Assembly: GCA_905221605.1 (NCBI GenBank)
Contig: CAJNDS010000319.1
Coordinates: 102,372 to 166,371 of the forward strand
DNA from: Symbiodinium natans
Taxonomy: Eukaryota; Sar; Dinophyceae; Suessiales; Symbiodiniaceae
Direction: 5' to 3'
Length of the DNA stretch: 64,000 bases
Shown here: positions 38,441-49,900 of the stretch, piece after piece
Layout: each line of letters starts with the position of its first letter
Position numbering within the stretch: position 1 is the stretch's first letter
The notes under the pieces: generated by a model
What the model was told of the DNA's origin: nothing
Seen by the model: only the letters and a program-made list of their open reading frames with translations
The model's database searches: none
Position numbers and translations under genes: made by a program

Positions 38441-38816
38441 GGTGGAAGATTGTGGCTGATCAGTGATGTTTTTGTCATGTTTTGGATCAGCTTGTATAGG
38501 TTTGTTTTGCTTCGGAGTGATTGGGAATCCGTGTGATCCCATCCTCGATGGTTTATGCCTCGTTGATTTCCAAGGAAATCATACGAGTGTGTTTTTGCCC
38601 AATACGCTATTTAAAGTGAGTGTGCAGTGTGTAGGAACTTCGTTCTGAAGCTGAGTTTAAGCTCACAAGAGAGAATTCGTTTAGTTTGTGCACTTCGTGA
38701 CTTTTGGCTCAAGTGGCTCTGACTGTGAAAAAGAGAGAGTTGTCCGCACTTGTGTGAGAGGTCAGGGTTCGTGCTTTCAAGGGAAAAGGTACCAGAGGGA
38801 CCTTCGGTTTTTCACG
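38441..38816 (+). repeat. 3' LTR of element 2
   Basis: 376 bp, 374 identical to the 5' LTR. Its first base is G instead of T, extending the G run of the polypurine tract. Confidence 0.93.
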
Positions 38817-38821
38817 AACCG
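38817..38821. repeat. Right target-site duplication AACCG of element 2
   Basis: Partner of 28910-28914. Confidence 0.85.
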
Positions 38822-41673
38822 CTCCGTTGCCGCATGTGTTGCACAATTGGTATTTGCAGCATTAGCACCGGCAGCATTGGATCAATTGTGAGATTGAGAG
38901 GGAGCATCCCATCAGGCGGATTGACAATACAGAGGCGCCTAACTAAAGTAAGACCCAACCAGGACCGGATGCGCCTCTACCATGTGCTCAAAGGAGGGGA
39001 AGGCAACAGCAATAAAGACCGTGCCAACAGGCCAATCAACAAGAAAGCTGACCAAAGGGACAGCAAAGGTCAGTCCCTGGACAACTACTTGGATTTGCAC
39101 CAGATTGAGATCAAGTCGGAAGGCCATGTTTTCCAGGAGGAGTGGAAGAAGTTCAGCGCCTAGTTGGGTAGATTCGAGGAGGTACCACTCTCCGTGCGTG
39201 TAGGGTGAGCAACACATGGTGTACTTGAGCATACATCCAAACTCGAGTCCAACTTCAACGAGGACGAAGGTGGCGATTTGGCCAACGAAAGCACAGGTCG
39301 CACCAAGACCCTGTTCGTGAAAGGCGCAGGCCGTTTGAGTGGTGAACTGGTACTCTTGCACTCGTGGCGCACCGGTGCCATTCTCAGCTGGGAGGGGCCC
39401 AAAGGGGCGTTTAAGAACGACCAAAAACCATGATGGGTGGCACGAGCAAGCAGGGTGGAGGTGACCGTTGGTATGCGAGAAGAGGTGCATGAAGACGGAA
39501 GACAGGCAGACAGGACAGCGAGCTCAACCGAAGAAAGAACACCTCGTAGCTGCCTAGGGTGGTAGTGGCAATTCTGCAAGATGCATGCAGTGTTACCGGG
39601 AGCGCAATTATATACGCCTGCCCGATGTGGCCAGCAAGTACATTATGCCACGCCACACTCACCGAACCCATAGCGCGCAGAGTTTGCAACCCCCATTGCT
39701 GCCACTCAAGGCATCCGCAACCATCTATCTCCCTTAACTGGAGGGCAAGTCCCTTGGACCAACAGCGGTATAAGCTGGAGAGCAGCCTCAACCAATTCGG
39801 AGGACTTTACATCGGCATCCAAGTGTGCACGAATGGAAACCGTGCCAGCCAGCTGCATAATGCAGAAGGCAATACTGGTCTCCAAGATGCAGAATTTGTT
39901 GTCATATGAGAAGAGGCAGGGCGAAGTGTGGATGAAAGAGCCAAGAATCTTCCTAAGATGATCCGGCGCCAAATCCAGACAGAGGCCTGCGCGGGTTAGA
40001 GGTCAGTGCTCCCATGACGAGCGCTTGAGCAAAATAACTGCCATGCATGTGTTAACTATATTCGGATGGGAAGGGGTAGGTGATCACAATGTTAGCAGTG
40101 ATCCACCAACGAAGCAATTAACAGAGGAGCACGTAAAGGTACAAGTACCATAAGCGGCAATAAAGCCCACCAAGCACAAAGTACAAGGGGCAACCACACT
40201 CACTCAGTGGACACATTGGCACATAGCTCCACTGTCTGCGAACAGATGGCCAAAGTGAGGTGGGTCCAGCCAGGGGCATTAAAGCCAATTACGTGGCTCT
40301 GAATCTATTGTGTGAGAAGAAACAAGGTATGAACACCACGGCCAAAGGAAGTGATAGGGAATTGTTCACACTCACACAGTTCACGGGCAATGACTGTTGC
40401 TCTTAAGACCTGAAGCAATGCATCTACCCTACCCCATCCAGTTTTGTGCCCGATTAAAGCCCCGACAACTCTTGAAGACCACTTGGGGGTCAAAGAAAAG
40501 TGCTCCGAAAGTGATTGGGCAAGCGCACGTTCTCCAACGCACGAGATGGCACGGAGATTTGCTGAACTTATTTTCCATTCCATTGACACGGTAGCGCGAG
40601 GTTGAGTGGCAGCGTCCAGCCTTGCAATGACTTCAATGAGAGTCCATGCAAGTAGGAGTTTTTCCTCATCCAGATCTTCGATGATCTCGTAAATGATCTG
40701 TGGATTACCGAAGGAGACGCCTCGATATAAACGATCCTTATGGTACGGGGAAAGGGCTTCGTTCGTTGCTTTCCTCTAAGAGAGCCACGAGGATCCCTCC
40801 CGCTGCAGTAGGGAGGACTGTGAGCTCGAAGTCAGCTGTGCTGGAGTGACCACCAATGGCTTCATGGTAACGCCAAGCCAGGAGGCAGCGTGTGGCGGCG
40901 AGCATGTTTGGTTGTGCCCGGGCGTTCACAACTGGTCTGAGCCAAAGGTGCCGCCATCACGAAAGAGGGAGGGTGGTTGAAATGGGGACTACACGCATCA
41001 CAACGAGGGGGGTGTTACCCACAATCCCCGACGCGGAACAGCTGTAACATCAACGCGTCTCCTTTTATCGTCTCTTTGCCTCTCGACCTCTAGTATATCC
41101 TGAACTTCCAGGATGAGGCGCTTGGACACCCTGTTGGTGGTTGCCTTTGGATGCTTTGGGAGAGCAGGGTTATGACACGCGATACCCGCAGCATTTAACG
41201 CATCAACTGCCGCATTAAACTCACTCTTCGTGGTGGTAATAGCAAACATCTTGTAGGCTAGCAAATTCCTGGTCAGGTGTGACCTGTGGATGACAGTGCT
41301 GCCCCATCTGGATGAGCTGAACCAATGCTTCAGTAGCCCCTTCGATGAAGAGTGAAACTGCGTTTCTATTTTTGACGTACACCCCGTCATGTACCCAAAG
41401 CACTGTGCCTGCGCAGTACGGGAACATTGCAGCGAGCCCTTTTCGCATTACGAAGCTTTCCGCAGCTTCAAGTGCAAAAGTTGCCCAATTCCTGTTGTTG
41501 ACCCTTGCATCCGGTTGGTAAAATGGGATTCCTTGCTGAAGGGTAGCTTTTGCCTGCACCAGATGTGCAAGAAAACTTGCCAAGGCAAGGGAGATGGCAT
41601 AAGCAGCAATACTACCTTCATAAACATGCCGAAGGAAAGCATTGCTGTCCATTCCAACTGCTCTTTGCAACAA
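38822..41673 (-). pseudogene. Frame-broken minus-strand coding region, unknown protein
   Basis: A chain of minus-strand open pieces that read like protein but change frame: 41221-41673 (contains TVLWVHDGVYVKNRNA), 40998-41390 (ending in a basic KRRRVDV segment), 40738-40929, 40305-40589, 39706-39972 (PDHLRKILGSFIHTSPCL), 39411-39791, 38939-39490 (several hydrophobic stretches) and 38822-38975. The last runs through the element 2 insertion site into 28752-28914. VHDG followed by alternating hydrophobic residues recalls polymerase A motif C (VHDE), but no other polymerase motif is clear, so the assignment is speculative. Introns plus some frameshifts, or an old decayed gene, would both explain the pattern. 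Confidence 0.35.
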
Positions 41674-42484
41674 GTGCTTGGTTTGAAAAAACCCCCCCTT
41701 AAGCCCCCCCTGTGCAAAAATCTAAACGAACCAAAAAACAATACCAAAAATTATTTATGATAAGGATATGATTGTAAACGAAATTTTCATGATTAGCAAC
41801 ACAAAATATACTGCATTTTTGTTCCTGTGCTTCGTTCACAAGTTTACGCACCAAAAATGTTTTTTATACGGTCAACCGCTGGCAATAACTGCAATGGACA
41901 TATTGCTGGCTTGCTGAGAAAATTTGCTGGAATTCCAATGCGATTGCGGCGAAAAACCTGACACGACAGCTGAGTGCCAACGTGCATTATGGCAGAAGCT
42001 GGGAAACATGGTTTTTTTTCGAATGAATGGGCACCACATTCAGCCACGTGCCTGTGCGCAGGTGATTTTACAACAAATAGAGTCTTCTTCCCTTGTCTTG
42101 GCTTGTTGCGCCGTCTACTTCTTAAATCTTGTTTTGTTTTTGTGTTTGTTTTTTTGTTTTGAAATTTGTGTTTTGTTGCGTGTTTTGTGTTTTTTCTGCT
42201 TTTGAAAGCTTTTTGTGCCGCTTCAGCAAGCACTTGTTGCCGTTGGCAAGCACTTTGTCGCTTAGTCTAAGACTTTTGGTGTTGAAAAAACTTTGTGTTT
42301 TGTTGATCTGCAACATTGTAACGCTCTTTAACAAGCAATTGTGCCGCTTTAGCAAGCACTTTTTGCTGTGGCAAGCACTCTGCAACTTGCAAAAAAGATG
42401 CACACCTGTCGTCTCTGTACCGCTTTGCATTTTTTTGGTTTGTTGTTCTTCAAGTGTTTTTGTTGGTTTTTTGTGTTTTTAAAA
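41674..42484. other. AT-rich stretch with a spaced direct repeat, no gene
   Basis: Base composition shifts to A/T. T-rich runs dominate 42110-42480. TTGTGCCGCT..AGCAAGCACTT followed by GGCAAGCACT occurs near 42214-42255 and again near 42340-42379, about 126 bp apart. It may belong with the adjacent mitochondrial insertion, but I see no mitochondrial gene in it. Confidence 0.4.
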
Positions 42485-43111
42485 CCTCTGCATTTTATTA
42501 CAAATTATTACAGGAATCTTTTTAGGTTGACAGTATACATCAAATATTAATTCAGCGTATTTCTATTTTTTCTTTTTAATTAGACAAATATATTATGGAT
42601 GGTATTTACGTTATCTTCATTCTCATGGTGTATCATTTGTCTTTCTTTTTACATTTCTTCATTTTGGAAGAGCTATATCTTATGCTTCAGATTTGAAAAA
42701 TCCAAATACTTGGTTTTCTGGAATTATTATTTACTTCTTCTTAATGAGAACAGCATTTATGGGTTATGTTTTTCCTTTAGGACAAATGAGTTTATGAGGA
42801 GTTACAATTGCAAATTTATTATCTCCGTTTCCATCTTTAATAGAATGGCTTTGTGGAGGACATTAAAGAGGTTCTTTGTCTTTCATTTTCTATTTCCATT
42901 TCTTCTTTATGCTTTTCTTCTTTTTCATATTTTTAATCTACATTGTCTGTCTTCCAATAATCCTTTAAGGAATTCCACTAATCATAAAATAGCATTTTTC
43001 CCTTTCATTATTAGTAAAGATTTCTATGGAAAAATATTAATTCTCTGTCTATATCTTCTTCAAATTCATTTCGGCTTCTCTTCTTTTTCACATCCAGATA
43101 ATGCATTAGAA
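42485..43111 (+). pseudogene. cob: Mitochondrial cytochrome b fragment (nuclear copy)
   Basis: Two frames together give a cytochrome b segment. Frame one (about 42487-42858): CILLQIITGIFLG, YYGWYLRYLHSHG, FGRAISYA, MGYVFPLGQMSL, NLLSPFP, EWLCGG. Frame two (42860-43111): TLKRFFVFHFLFPF, SSNNPLRNST, FFPFIISKDFYG, LYLLQIHFG, HPDNALE. A small internal deletion of roughly six codons plus a frame change lies at 42858-42860. In-frame TGA at 42528-42530 and 42795-42797 sits where other cytochrome b proteins have Trp. Dinoflagellate mitochondrial mRNAs are heavily edited, so TGA at these sites fits unedited mitochondrial DNA as the source rather than a reverse-transcribed mRNA. The N-terminal and C-terminal parts of the gene are missing, and the 3' edge passes straight into satellite repeats. 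Confidence 0.88.
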
Positions 43112-44800
43112 CAAGGGGAAGAAGCCGAGTGTGCTGCACTGAAGACCGACACCAAACCCCCAACCCCACACCTTTGCGATCTTCCAGTCTCGATTTCAGA
43201 TGCGCCTGCCTTTTGTGAGTCTCTGCCTGGGTTCCTCATATTCTTGACCCCGTATTTTCAGACAGTCGTCTCCATTGCTGCACAGGTCGTCGCTAGACAG
43301 GTGGGCGGGGCATTGACGCTCCCGGGAGAAGGGGGAGAAGCCGAGTGTGCTGCACTAAAGACCGACACCAAACCCCCAACCCCACACCTTTGCGATCTTC
43401 CAGTCTCGATTCCAGATGTGCCTGCCTTTTGTGAGTCTTTGCCTGGGTTCCTCAAATACTTAACACCGTAACTTCAGACAGTCGTCTCGATTGTTGCGCA
43501 GGTGGTCGCTAGATAGGATTGGCACTCCAGGCGAGTGTGCTGCGCTAAAGACCGACACCAAACCCCCTACCCCACACCTTTGCGATCTTCCAGTCTCGAT
43601 TTCAGATGTGCCTGCCTTTTGTGAGTCTTTGCCTGGGTTCCTCAAATACTTGACCCCGTAGTTTCAGACAGTCGTCTCGATTGTTGCGACCCACACCAAG
43701 CCCCCAACCCCACCCTTTGCGATCTTCCAGTCTCGATTCCAGATGTGCCTGCCTTTTGTGAGTCTTTGCCTGGGTTCCTCAAATACTTAAGACCGTAACT
43801 TCAGACAGTCGTCTCGATTGTTGCGCAGGTGGTCGCTAGATAGGATTGGCACTCCAGGCGAGTGTGCTGCGCTAAAGACCGACACCAAACCCCCTACCCC
43901 ACACCTTTGCGATCTTCCAGTCTCGATTTCAGATGTGCCTGCCTTTTGTGAGTCTTTGCCTGGGTTCCTCAAATACTTGACCCCGTAGTTTCAGACAGTC
44001 GTCTCGATTGTTGCGACCCACACCAAGCCCCCAACCCCACCCTTTGCGATCTTCCAGTCTCGATTCCAGATGTGCCTGCCTTTTGTGAGTCTTTGCCTGG
44101 GTTCCTCAAATACTTAAGACCGTAACTTCAGACAGTCGTCTCGATTGTTGCGCAGGTGGTCGCTAGATAGGATTGGCACTCCAGGCGAGTGTGCTGCGCT
44201 AAAGACCGACACCAAACCCCCTACCCCACACCTTTGCGATCTTCCAGTCTCGATTTCAGATGTGCCTGCCTTTTGTGAGAATTTCAGACAGGCGTCTCGA
44301 TTGTGGCGCAGGTCGTCGCTAGATAGGTGGGCGGGGCATTGACACTCCAGGGAGAAGGGGGAAAAGCCGAGTGTGCTGCACTAAAGACCCACACCAACCC
44401 CCAAACCAACACCTTTGCGATCTTCCAGTCTCGATTTCAGATGTGCCTGCCTTTTGTGAGTCTCTGCCTGGGTTCCTCAAATACTTGACCCCGTATTTTC
44501 AGACAGTCGTCTGGATTGCTGCACAGGTCGTCGCTAGATAGGTGGGCGGGGCGTTGACACTCCAGGGGCGTTGACACTCCAGGGAGATCGGGGATAGGCC
44601 GAGTGTGCTGCACTAAAAACCCACACCAAACCCCCAACCCCACACCTTTGCGATCTTCCAGTCTCGATTTCAGATGTGCCTGCCTTTTGTGAGTCTCTGC
44701 CCTTGGTTCCTCAAATACTTAACACCGTTGTGCCTGCCTTTTGTGAGTCTCTGCCTGGGCTCCTCAAATACTTGACCCCGTAATTTCAGACAGTCGTCTC
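43112..44800. repeat. Satellite array with ~150-170-bp subunits and 327-bp higher-order period
   Basis: About ten copies of a unit containing GCGATCTTCCAGTCTCGATT, GTGCCTGCCTTTTGTGAGTC and CTGCCTGGGTTCCTCAAATA. The phrase TCAGACAGTCGTCTCGATTG with downstream GCAGGTGGTCGCTAGATAGG starts at 43474, 43801 and 44128, so a 327-bp higher-order unit is repeated twice almost identically and a third time in part. Other units are more diverged. Apparent coding frames through it are incidental. Confidence 0.9.
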
Positions 44801-45145
44801 AATTTGAGTGTTTTTCTGAGAATTATATATATATATATGTTCGTGAATACATCTTTCACATTTTGTAGGTGCTTGGGCCTGTTTACGTTTTATTGGGTGC
44901 TGGAAAGCACTGGCATCTCAGGGTCTTCAGACCCCCGAATCAGGGCCTCCCACCCACCCACACAAAAAGGGGAAAATACCGATCCCGGGGGTCACCGCCC
45001 CCCGAATCACGCACCAATGGATGGCATACTGATTTTTGGGCCCATCCATGTGACCAAGACCGCGTGCCAACAACTTGTGCGTGGATCTATGTGCCATCTT
45101 CTTGTGACAGCCTATACTTGTGAATTTTGTTTGCCTTTAAGGTCT
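44801..45145. other. Unique spacer with (AT)n
   Basis: Contains an AT microsatellite at about 44824-44838 and GC-rich CCCCCGAATCA words (near 44932 and 44999). No gene is seen. Confidence 0.5.
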
Positions 45146-45437
45146 TCTCCAGCTTGCCACCCAACATTGCCTTTCAGTCGCTCACTCTCGCATTGCCTTT
45201 TAAGGTTTAGGGCTTGCCACGCAACATCTTTTGCAGGGTTTGCCACCCAACATCCCTTTTAGGGCTTAGGGATTGCCACCCAACATGTCCTTTCGCACCC
45301 AACATCGCGTTGTAGAGTTTATAGAGCTTGCCACCCAACATCTCCTTTTCAGCTTTAGGTCTTGACAGCCAACATCTCCCTTTGGGTCATCCCCTGTTCG
45401 GGCTTAGGGCTTGGCGCCCAACATCTCCTTTTAGGGT
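45146..45437. repeat. Degenerate minisatellite (TTAGGGCTTGCCACCCAACAT-like)
   Basis: Eight irregularly spaced units (30-60 bp apart) centred on GCCACCCAACATCTCCTTTT, often preceded by TTTAGGGCTT or variants, near 45160, 45219, 45246, 45276, 45298, 45334, 45369 and 45417. The TTAGGG/TTTAGGG words are part of the unit, not a telomeric run. Confidence 0.8.
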
Positions 45438-46587
45438 CCGCTGCACAAGCCGCTGCAGGCAAAATTGTCGACTCATGCCCGCGCCTATCACACCAGTAAA
45501 TGCAACTTGAAGGGGACTCTGTTGGGCAGCAGGACAACATGAGCCACAACCTAAAATGACCCAATAGGGCGGGGGGAGGCTCGTGCACAATGCTCGCATT
45601 GGAAAGGATTCAGATATTGAAGCAAGCTTGCACGGTTCATATGGCGTTAGAAGCAAAGCTCGGCAGGGTTTCGTTGCGTTTTGGGATTGGCTGGGTCCCT
45701 GCACCGGAGAAGGCGAAGGCAAATCTCGTAGCAGGGAATTCAAGCCTCCGAAAACTCGCTCGGCTTCGGCTAAACTCCGAGAAGGTGACAGCTCTTCGGC
45801 CGCGGATTCATAACTTTGGCACCTCAAAAATTGCCACCAGAAAACCATAGCTGCTCGGCGGGTGCAGCAATGCATCACATATGAATGTTACCATTGTCAC
45901 GCATCGAAGCCTGGTTTGTAGACAGGGCACCGAGCTTGGTGTCCGTGTTGACCAGCGATGTATACGGTTCCTGACATCAAGGAAAGGAGAAATGACTGCC
46001 GAACAAAAGAGCAACAGCAGCCTGTCGAAGGGAAGGTGGTCGAGTCGGTGGTGGTTGCAGCAGCAAAGGCCTTGGCCAAAACCGCAAGACTGCATCGCTG
46101 CAGGTCAAGTGCATGCGCGCATGCGACTGCTGTATCCCTTGGCATGCAAGGAAGTGACCCGGATCTCCTGGATGGATGGTGATTTTGCTTGTGCACTCGC
46201 ATTGCTGATGCAGTAAAGGGGGCGCCTATATTCAAAAAAAATGGTTGGGCTACGTGTCCCATGTCACTGCTACTGCCCGTAGCTCTCACCTGTCCAGCCT
46301 GCTCCTGCGTCAGCCGCCCGAGCAAGTGGTGATCACCCTTGCTGTCTTTTTATGCAGGGGACTTCGGGCGGCTCCTTGGCCTTGGGCAATTCGCTGGGCA
46401 GCTGTCAATGAGGCGCACCTCCCTGAGGAGGCCGACCTGGGTGTGAATCCAAGTTGTTTCACCGATTTGGCAAACCTAAGTTATTGTGCATCGTGCGTTG
46501 CGCATGTCACTCATCATGCACGGTGCATGTGCATTTTGCTTACAGTGTGCGTGTGCAGAATGCAGATGACAATGCGCGCAATGTGCA
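45438..46587. other. Anonymous sequence
   Basis: Short open frames on both strands without recognisable motifs. A perfect 14-base palindrome GCATGCGCGCATGC lies at 46111-46124. GAATGCA words cluster at about 46555-46630. Confidence 0.35.
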
Positions 46588-46935
46588 ATGCAGAGTTTCA
46601 GAATGCAGAATGCACGATCGCAGAATGCACCAAGCAGCCGGGCCAGGGCTCTGCGGCAGCGGGGTAGACAGCCATGCGTGGACTGTGACACCTGCCGCCG
46701 GGCCATGGAGGCTGTATCGGTGTCAGCCATGACGGTCATGAAGGCTATGAAAGCCAGGAAGGCCATGAAGCAAAAGGTGGGTGACGAGGACGACGCGATA
46801 CGGAGCATGACGGCATTGGAAGGCGAGGACAGAAATAAACGCCGTGAAAGCAAGGAAGGGATGAAAGTGAAGACGATGAAGCAATCAGTTTTGGCCCACG
46901 CGTTTCGCGTTTTTCGCCGAGTCCCAAGGTCCTAG
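46588..46935 (+). CDS. Possible coding exon with Met-Lys-Ala repeats
   Basis: An open frame of 115 codons. From about residue 38 on, MEAVSVSAMTVMKAMKARK and the following AMKQKVGDEDD form a Met/Lys/Ala low-complexity stretch, then a charged segment (EGEDRNKRRESKEGMKVKTM). Met-Lys-Ala repeats are common in dinoflagellate proteins, including basic nuclear proteins, so this is plausibly coding. The first ~35 residues are Cys/Arg-rich and may not belong. The start is uncertain (the Met near 46705 may be better), and the product is unknown. Confidence 0.35.
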   Translation: MQSFRMQNARSQNAPSSRARALRQRGRQPCVDCDTCRRAMEAVSVSAMTVMKAMKARKAMKQKVGDEDDAIRSMTALEGEDRNKRRESKEGMKVKTMKQSVLAHAFRVFRRVPRS

Positions 46936-49900
46936 CGGTGGATGTACACAGGCTACAAGTCTAGGCTCCTTGTGTTCCTTTGCAACCTCGTGTCAGATGA
47001 CCTGACATGGATGCTTGTAATCACCAGCCCTGCAAGCCAGAAGCCCGAGTGGGCAGCAGCGTTAGCGCCCAGGGTTTCCCCGCTGCTTCGATCTCATGTT
47101 CTGAGCACCATGATAAAATGGCAGTCGTATTCAAAGTAAATGTAATAGGGGTAGTTCGACAGTCCTGTGAGTCAATCCCGTGGAATGATATATGTGCTTG
47201 GATGGAACAGTGCAATCAACGCAACCAAGTTAGGTCCTTGCAGCCTGTCAGTTGCATTACATGTTTTGTGTCTAATTCTGTCGAGGTCCCATTCGACTAT
47301 TCGTAGAAGCTAGCAATGGGAATGTCAAAGTGGGAGCCACGCTGCGATTCACAGTTCTTGCCATTTGCAGCCACATTTTCGACAAAGGGCCAACCGTTGA
47401 GAACTTCGTTACATGAACAAATCCGCAGCACGTTTTTGTTGTTTGCTTCGGTTCTAAATGCAGCGAAGCAGGTAGATCATGTCCAAATTGTTCAGTTCTG
47501 AACAACTACGAAGGCTTGCCAAGGGATGGTTGCAATCAGTGAATTTGGAGAAGTTTGTGACTGGTGTGTATTGGTGGGAAATTGAAGAAATCATGCTCTG
47601 CGTTTTCCCTCATGTAAGTCACGACTGTGAAGGGCATGGGCACCAGCACCAAGTTGTGTAGCCGCAAGAACCACTTTGTGGATGAGCTGACGGCAGAGGC
47701 ATCCGGCATGGTCGAAGCCTTAGCATGGTGCTAGGAATTTGGGGGATGAGCATCAGGAACAGAAACGTTCCATATCTTGCTGGTAACGAGTGCCACCTGA
47801 CCATTCTTTTGTGAAACCCTAGTGATTTTGTTGATGTAGACATGCTTCGAGCATTTTGCAGATCTTGTTCACAGTTCAGTGAAAGCATCGACACGTGAAT
47901 GCGAGAACTTTATCAGTCTGCGAATTTCCGAGGATCCAGGCCTGATGGCACGGACCGCGACAGCCCCCTTGACTCTTGGCCGTTGTGCCGTTCTGCTTGC
48001 GGATGTGTTGGTTTCAAGATTGGGATGAGACGCAGGCTGCTGTGGAAGATTTGGAAACATTGTGATGTTCAAGTTCATGTGTAGCATGGTGAAACCTATA
48101 TAGTGCAGCGTGTCCACATTGTCATGTTTTTTGCTAACTCAGAGCCATGTTGTCCCATGTTGTCCCATGAAAGTTCAGGTTGCCAGGCACTGGTGACGAA
48201 AGCGTTGGGCTTCCGAGTTTGCTCCATCATTTTCGCTGCCACCAAGCGCTGCCCCCTGCCGTGTGCTGCAGGAAACGGACCGCTCAGCAAGTAGAGCTGG
48301 CACATCCTCATTCTTCGCAATGAGGATATCTCTCCCACAAGCAAGCGCATGATCCATTCTTGCTCCCGTGCATTCAGACAGGTCATATATAAGTTAGGCA
48401 ATCTTGTAGCAAGTAGGTGTAGTGCTCCGGCTTGGGGTACAAGGCCAATGGCAAACCATGTTGGCAGGAGCCGGAGGCTCACTAGAAACGAATCCGCCAT
48501 GCGCGAAGGGCGAATTGCAGGCAAGTTCCTTCCTCAAGCTTGCATCCGAACCCGTTTCCGGAGGTGCGTTTCGAGCAGCCTTCGCAAGGCTTGCGTAACG
48601 TCTTTCACCCTGATCCGTTGTGTCAGGGCTCTAGATGTGCTTCCGTCGTGATTGTAACACCAGAGCCATATGGACCCAACGATGTCGGTTTGTTTTGTGG
48701 TCCACAGCTCAACTTCCGTTGGCTTTGAAGCGGTCAGAGCAGAAGAGCCCCAGGAAATTCATGAGATTCGTTCAGCCCAGAAAAAGCTTGGTGAGGTGAA
48801 GCTTGACGCAATCCCTGTGCTAGGCCAGATTCGCCAGGACCACAGCTTTGGCTGAAGGTGCATGTGTCCCATGGGAAAGGTATGAGGCATTAACAGCTTC
48901 CGCGTTGCACTTCCCAAACATAACTGATGATTCGGAGCTGCACATGGCCTCTAGCCGTGGACTTCAGCCATGACAACCGTCATCCTTCAAGTGTGCAGAC
49001 TTCGCATGGACTGAGCCTGCTGAGCAGCATGTTGCAAGGCCGCGTGTCACACCAAGAGACAGGAAAGCAACGTCAGCGCTAACTTGGGGACGTCCCCTGC
49101 CCGGCGCGGTCGTTCGTTCTCGCCTGAACTTGGCTGCATGGGCGGCCCAAGTTCCTGGCTTCTTTTGGCCGATGGAAGATATTCATTGATGTGCCTTTCT
49201 CTTTCAGGACGGCGGCTGTGAAATGGACAGGGAAGCATGCACGGCACGTTGCAGGAAGACCAACTCGCTGCCATTCAGACTACAAGAAGATGCTTCCTCC
49301 AAGGAGTTGTTGCGGGTGCCCGTGCGTCCGTACCGTTTCCTGCATCTCTCAAGGTTATGGGCGATAAGCTGCTTCCCAGCTTTCAGTTACCTGCGCGCAG
49401 GTGATTGTGCGGAGCCGAATTCGGAGCAGCATCAGAAGATACGTGTTGCATCTTGATCTGTCGTTGAGTTAGTTTGTGTCGCGCAGTTGCTTCAGCACCT
49501 TGATCCTAGAATCGGCGCATCTCCACGGGCACGTCTATCGCAGACCCAAAAGGTCGCTTGATGGCTTGCGAGCAGCCCAACTTCCTCCTAAGAAGAAGGA
49601 AGCCCATTTGACGTTTTGTGGACGCTGTGCCCTCACCAACGACAGCCACAAAATATGTTTGTTCTGACACGGCCGTTTGCCCTGGTGGCCCTTCCAGTGT
49701 GAGTTGCGTAGCGCACCACAGCTTTGACTGCTTGAACATGACCGGTAGCCTTTCACGTTGCAAAGTGCCTCAGCGGCAATGCGAAGAATCCTCATTGCGC
49801 GTGCCTTCACTTACACCCTGTACCTGCATACGTATCAAACTGGGAATCCCGAGTCATGTATCCTCAATTAAGACTCGCAGAACCTCTCACCCAAACAGCT

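Larger units (their letters stand above)
28915..38816 (+). mobile_element. Complete Copia-type LTR retrotransposon (element 2)
   Basis: 9,902 bp. LTRs of 376 bp (28915-29290 and 38441-38816) differ at two positions: the first base (T versus G) and one C/A in the middle (GTGTCGG versus GTGTAGG). A primer binding site touches the 5' LTR, one 2,665-aa polyprotein is intact, and a G-rich polypurine tract precedes the 3' LTR. A 5-bp duplication AACCG flanks it. The polyprotein has protease-integrase-RT-RNaseH order (Copia). With no stop in the coding frame and near-identical LTRs this is a recently moved and possibly still autonomous copy. The right terminus is CG rather than the usual CA. Confidence 0.95.

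Noticed and set aside
28917-38814. Alternative TG...CA boundaries for the element 2 LTRs
   Set aside because: They would leave no target duplication and would separate the LTR from the primer binding site; 28915 and 38816 give a perfect AACCG duplication and zero spacing.
42599-43471. A 290-codon plus-strand open frame as a real protein
   Set aside because: It is a chimera of a shifted cob frame, the correct-frame 3' half of cob and satellite repeat sequence.
43112-44800. CRISPR array
   Set aside because: Units are long, variable-length tandem satellites without short direct repeats and unique spacers, and the context is eukaryotic.
45146-45437. Interstitial telomere
   Set aside because: TTAGGG-like words are single, embedded in a longer unit, and never in tandem.
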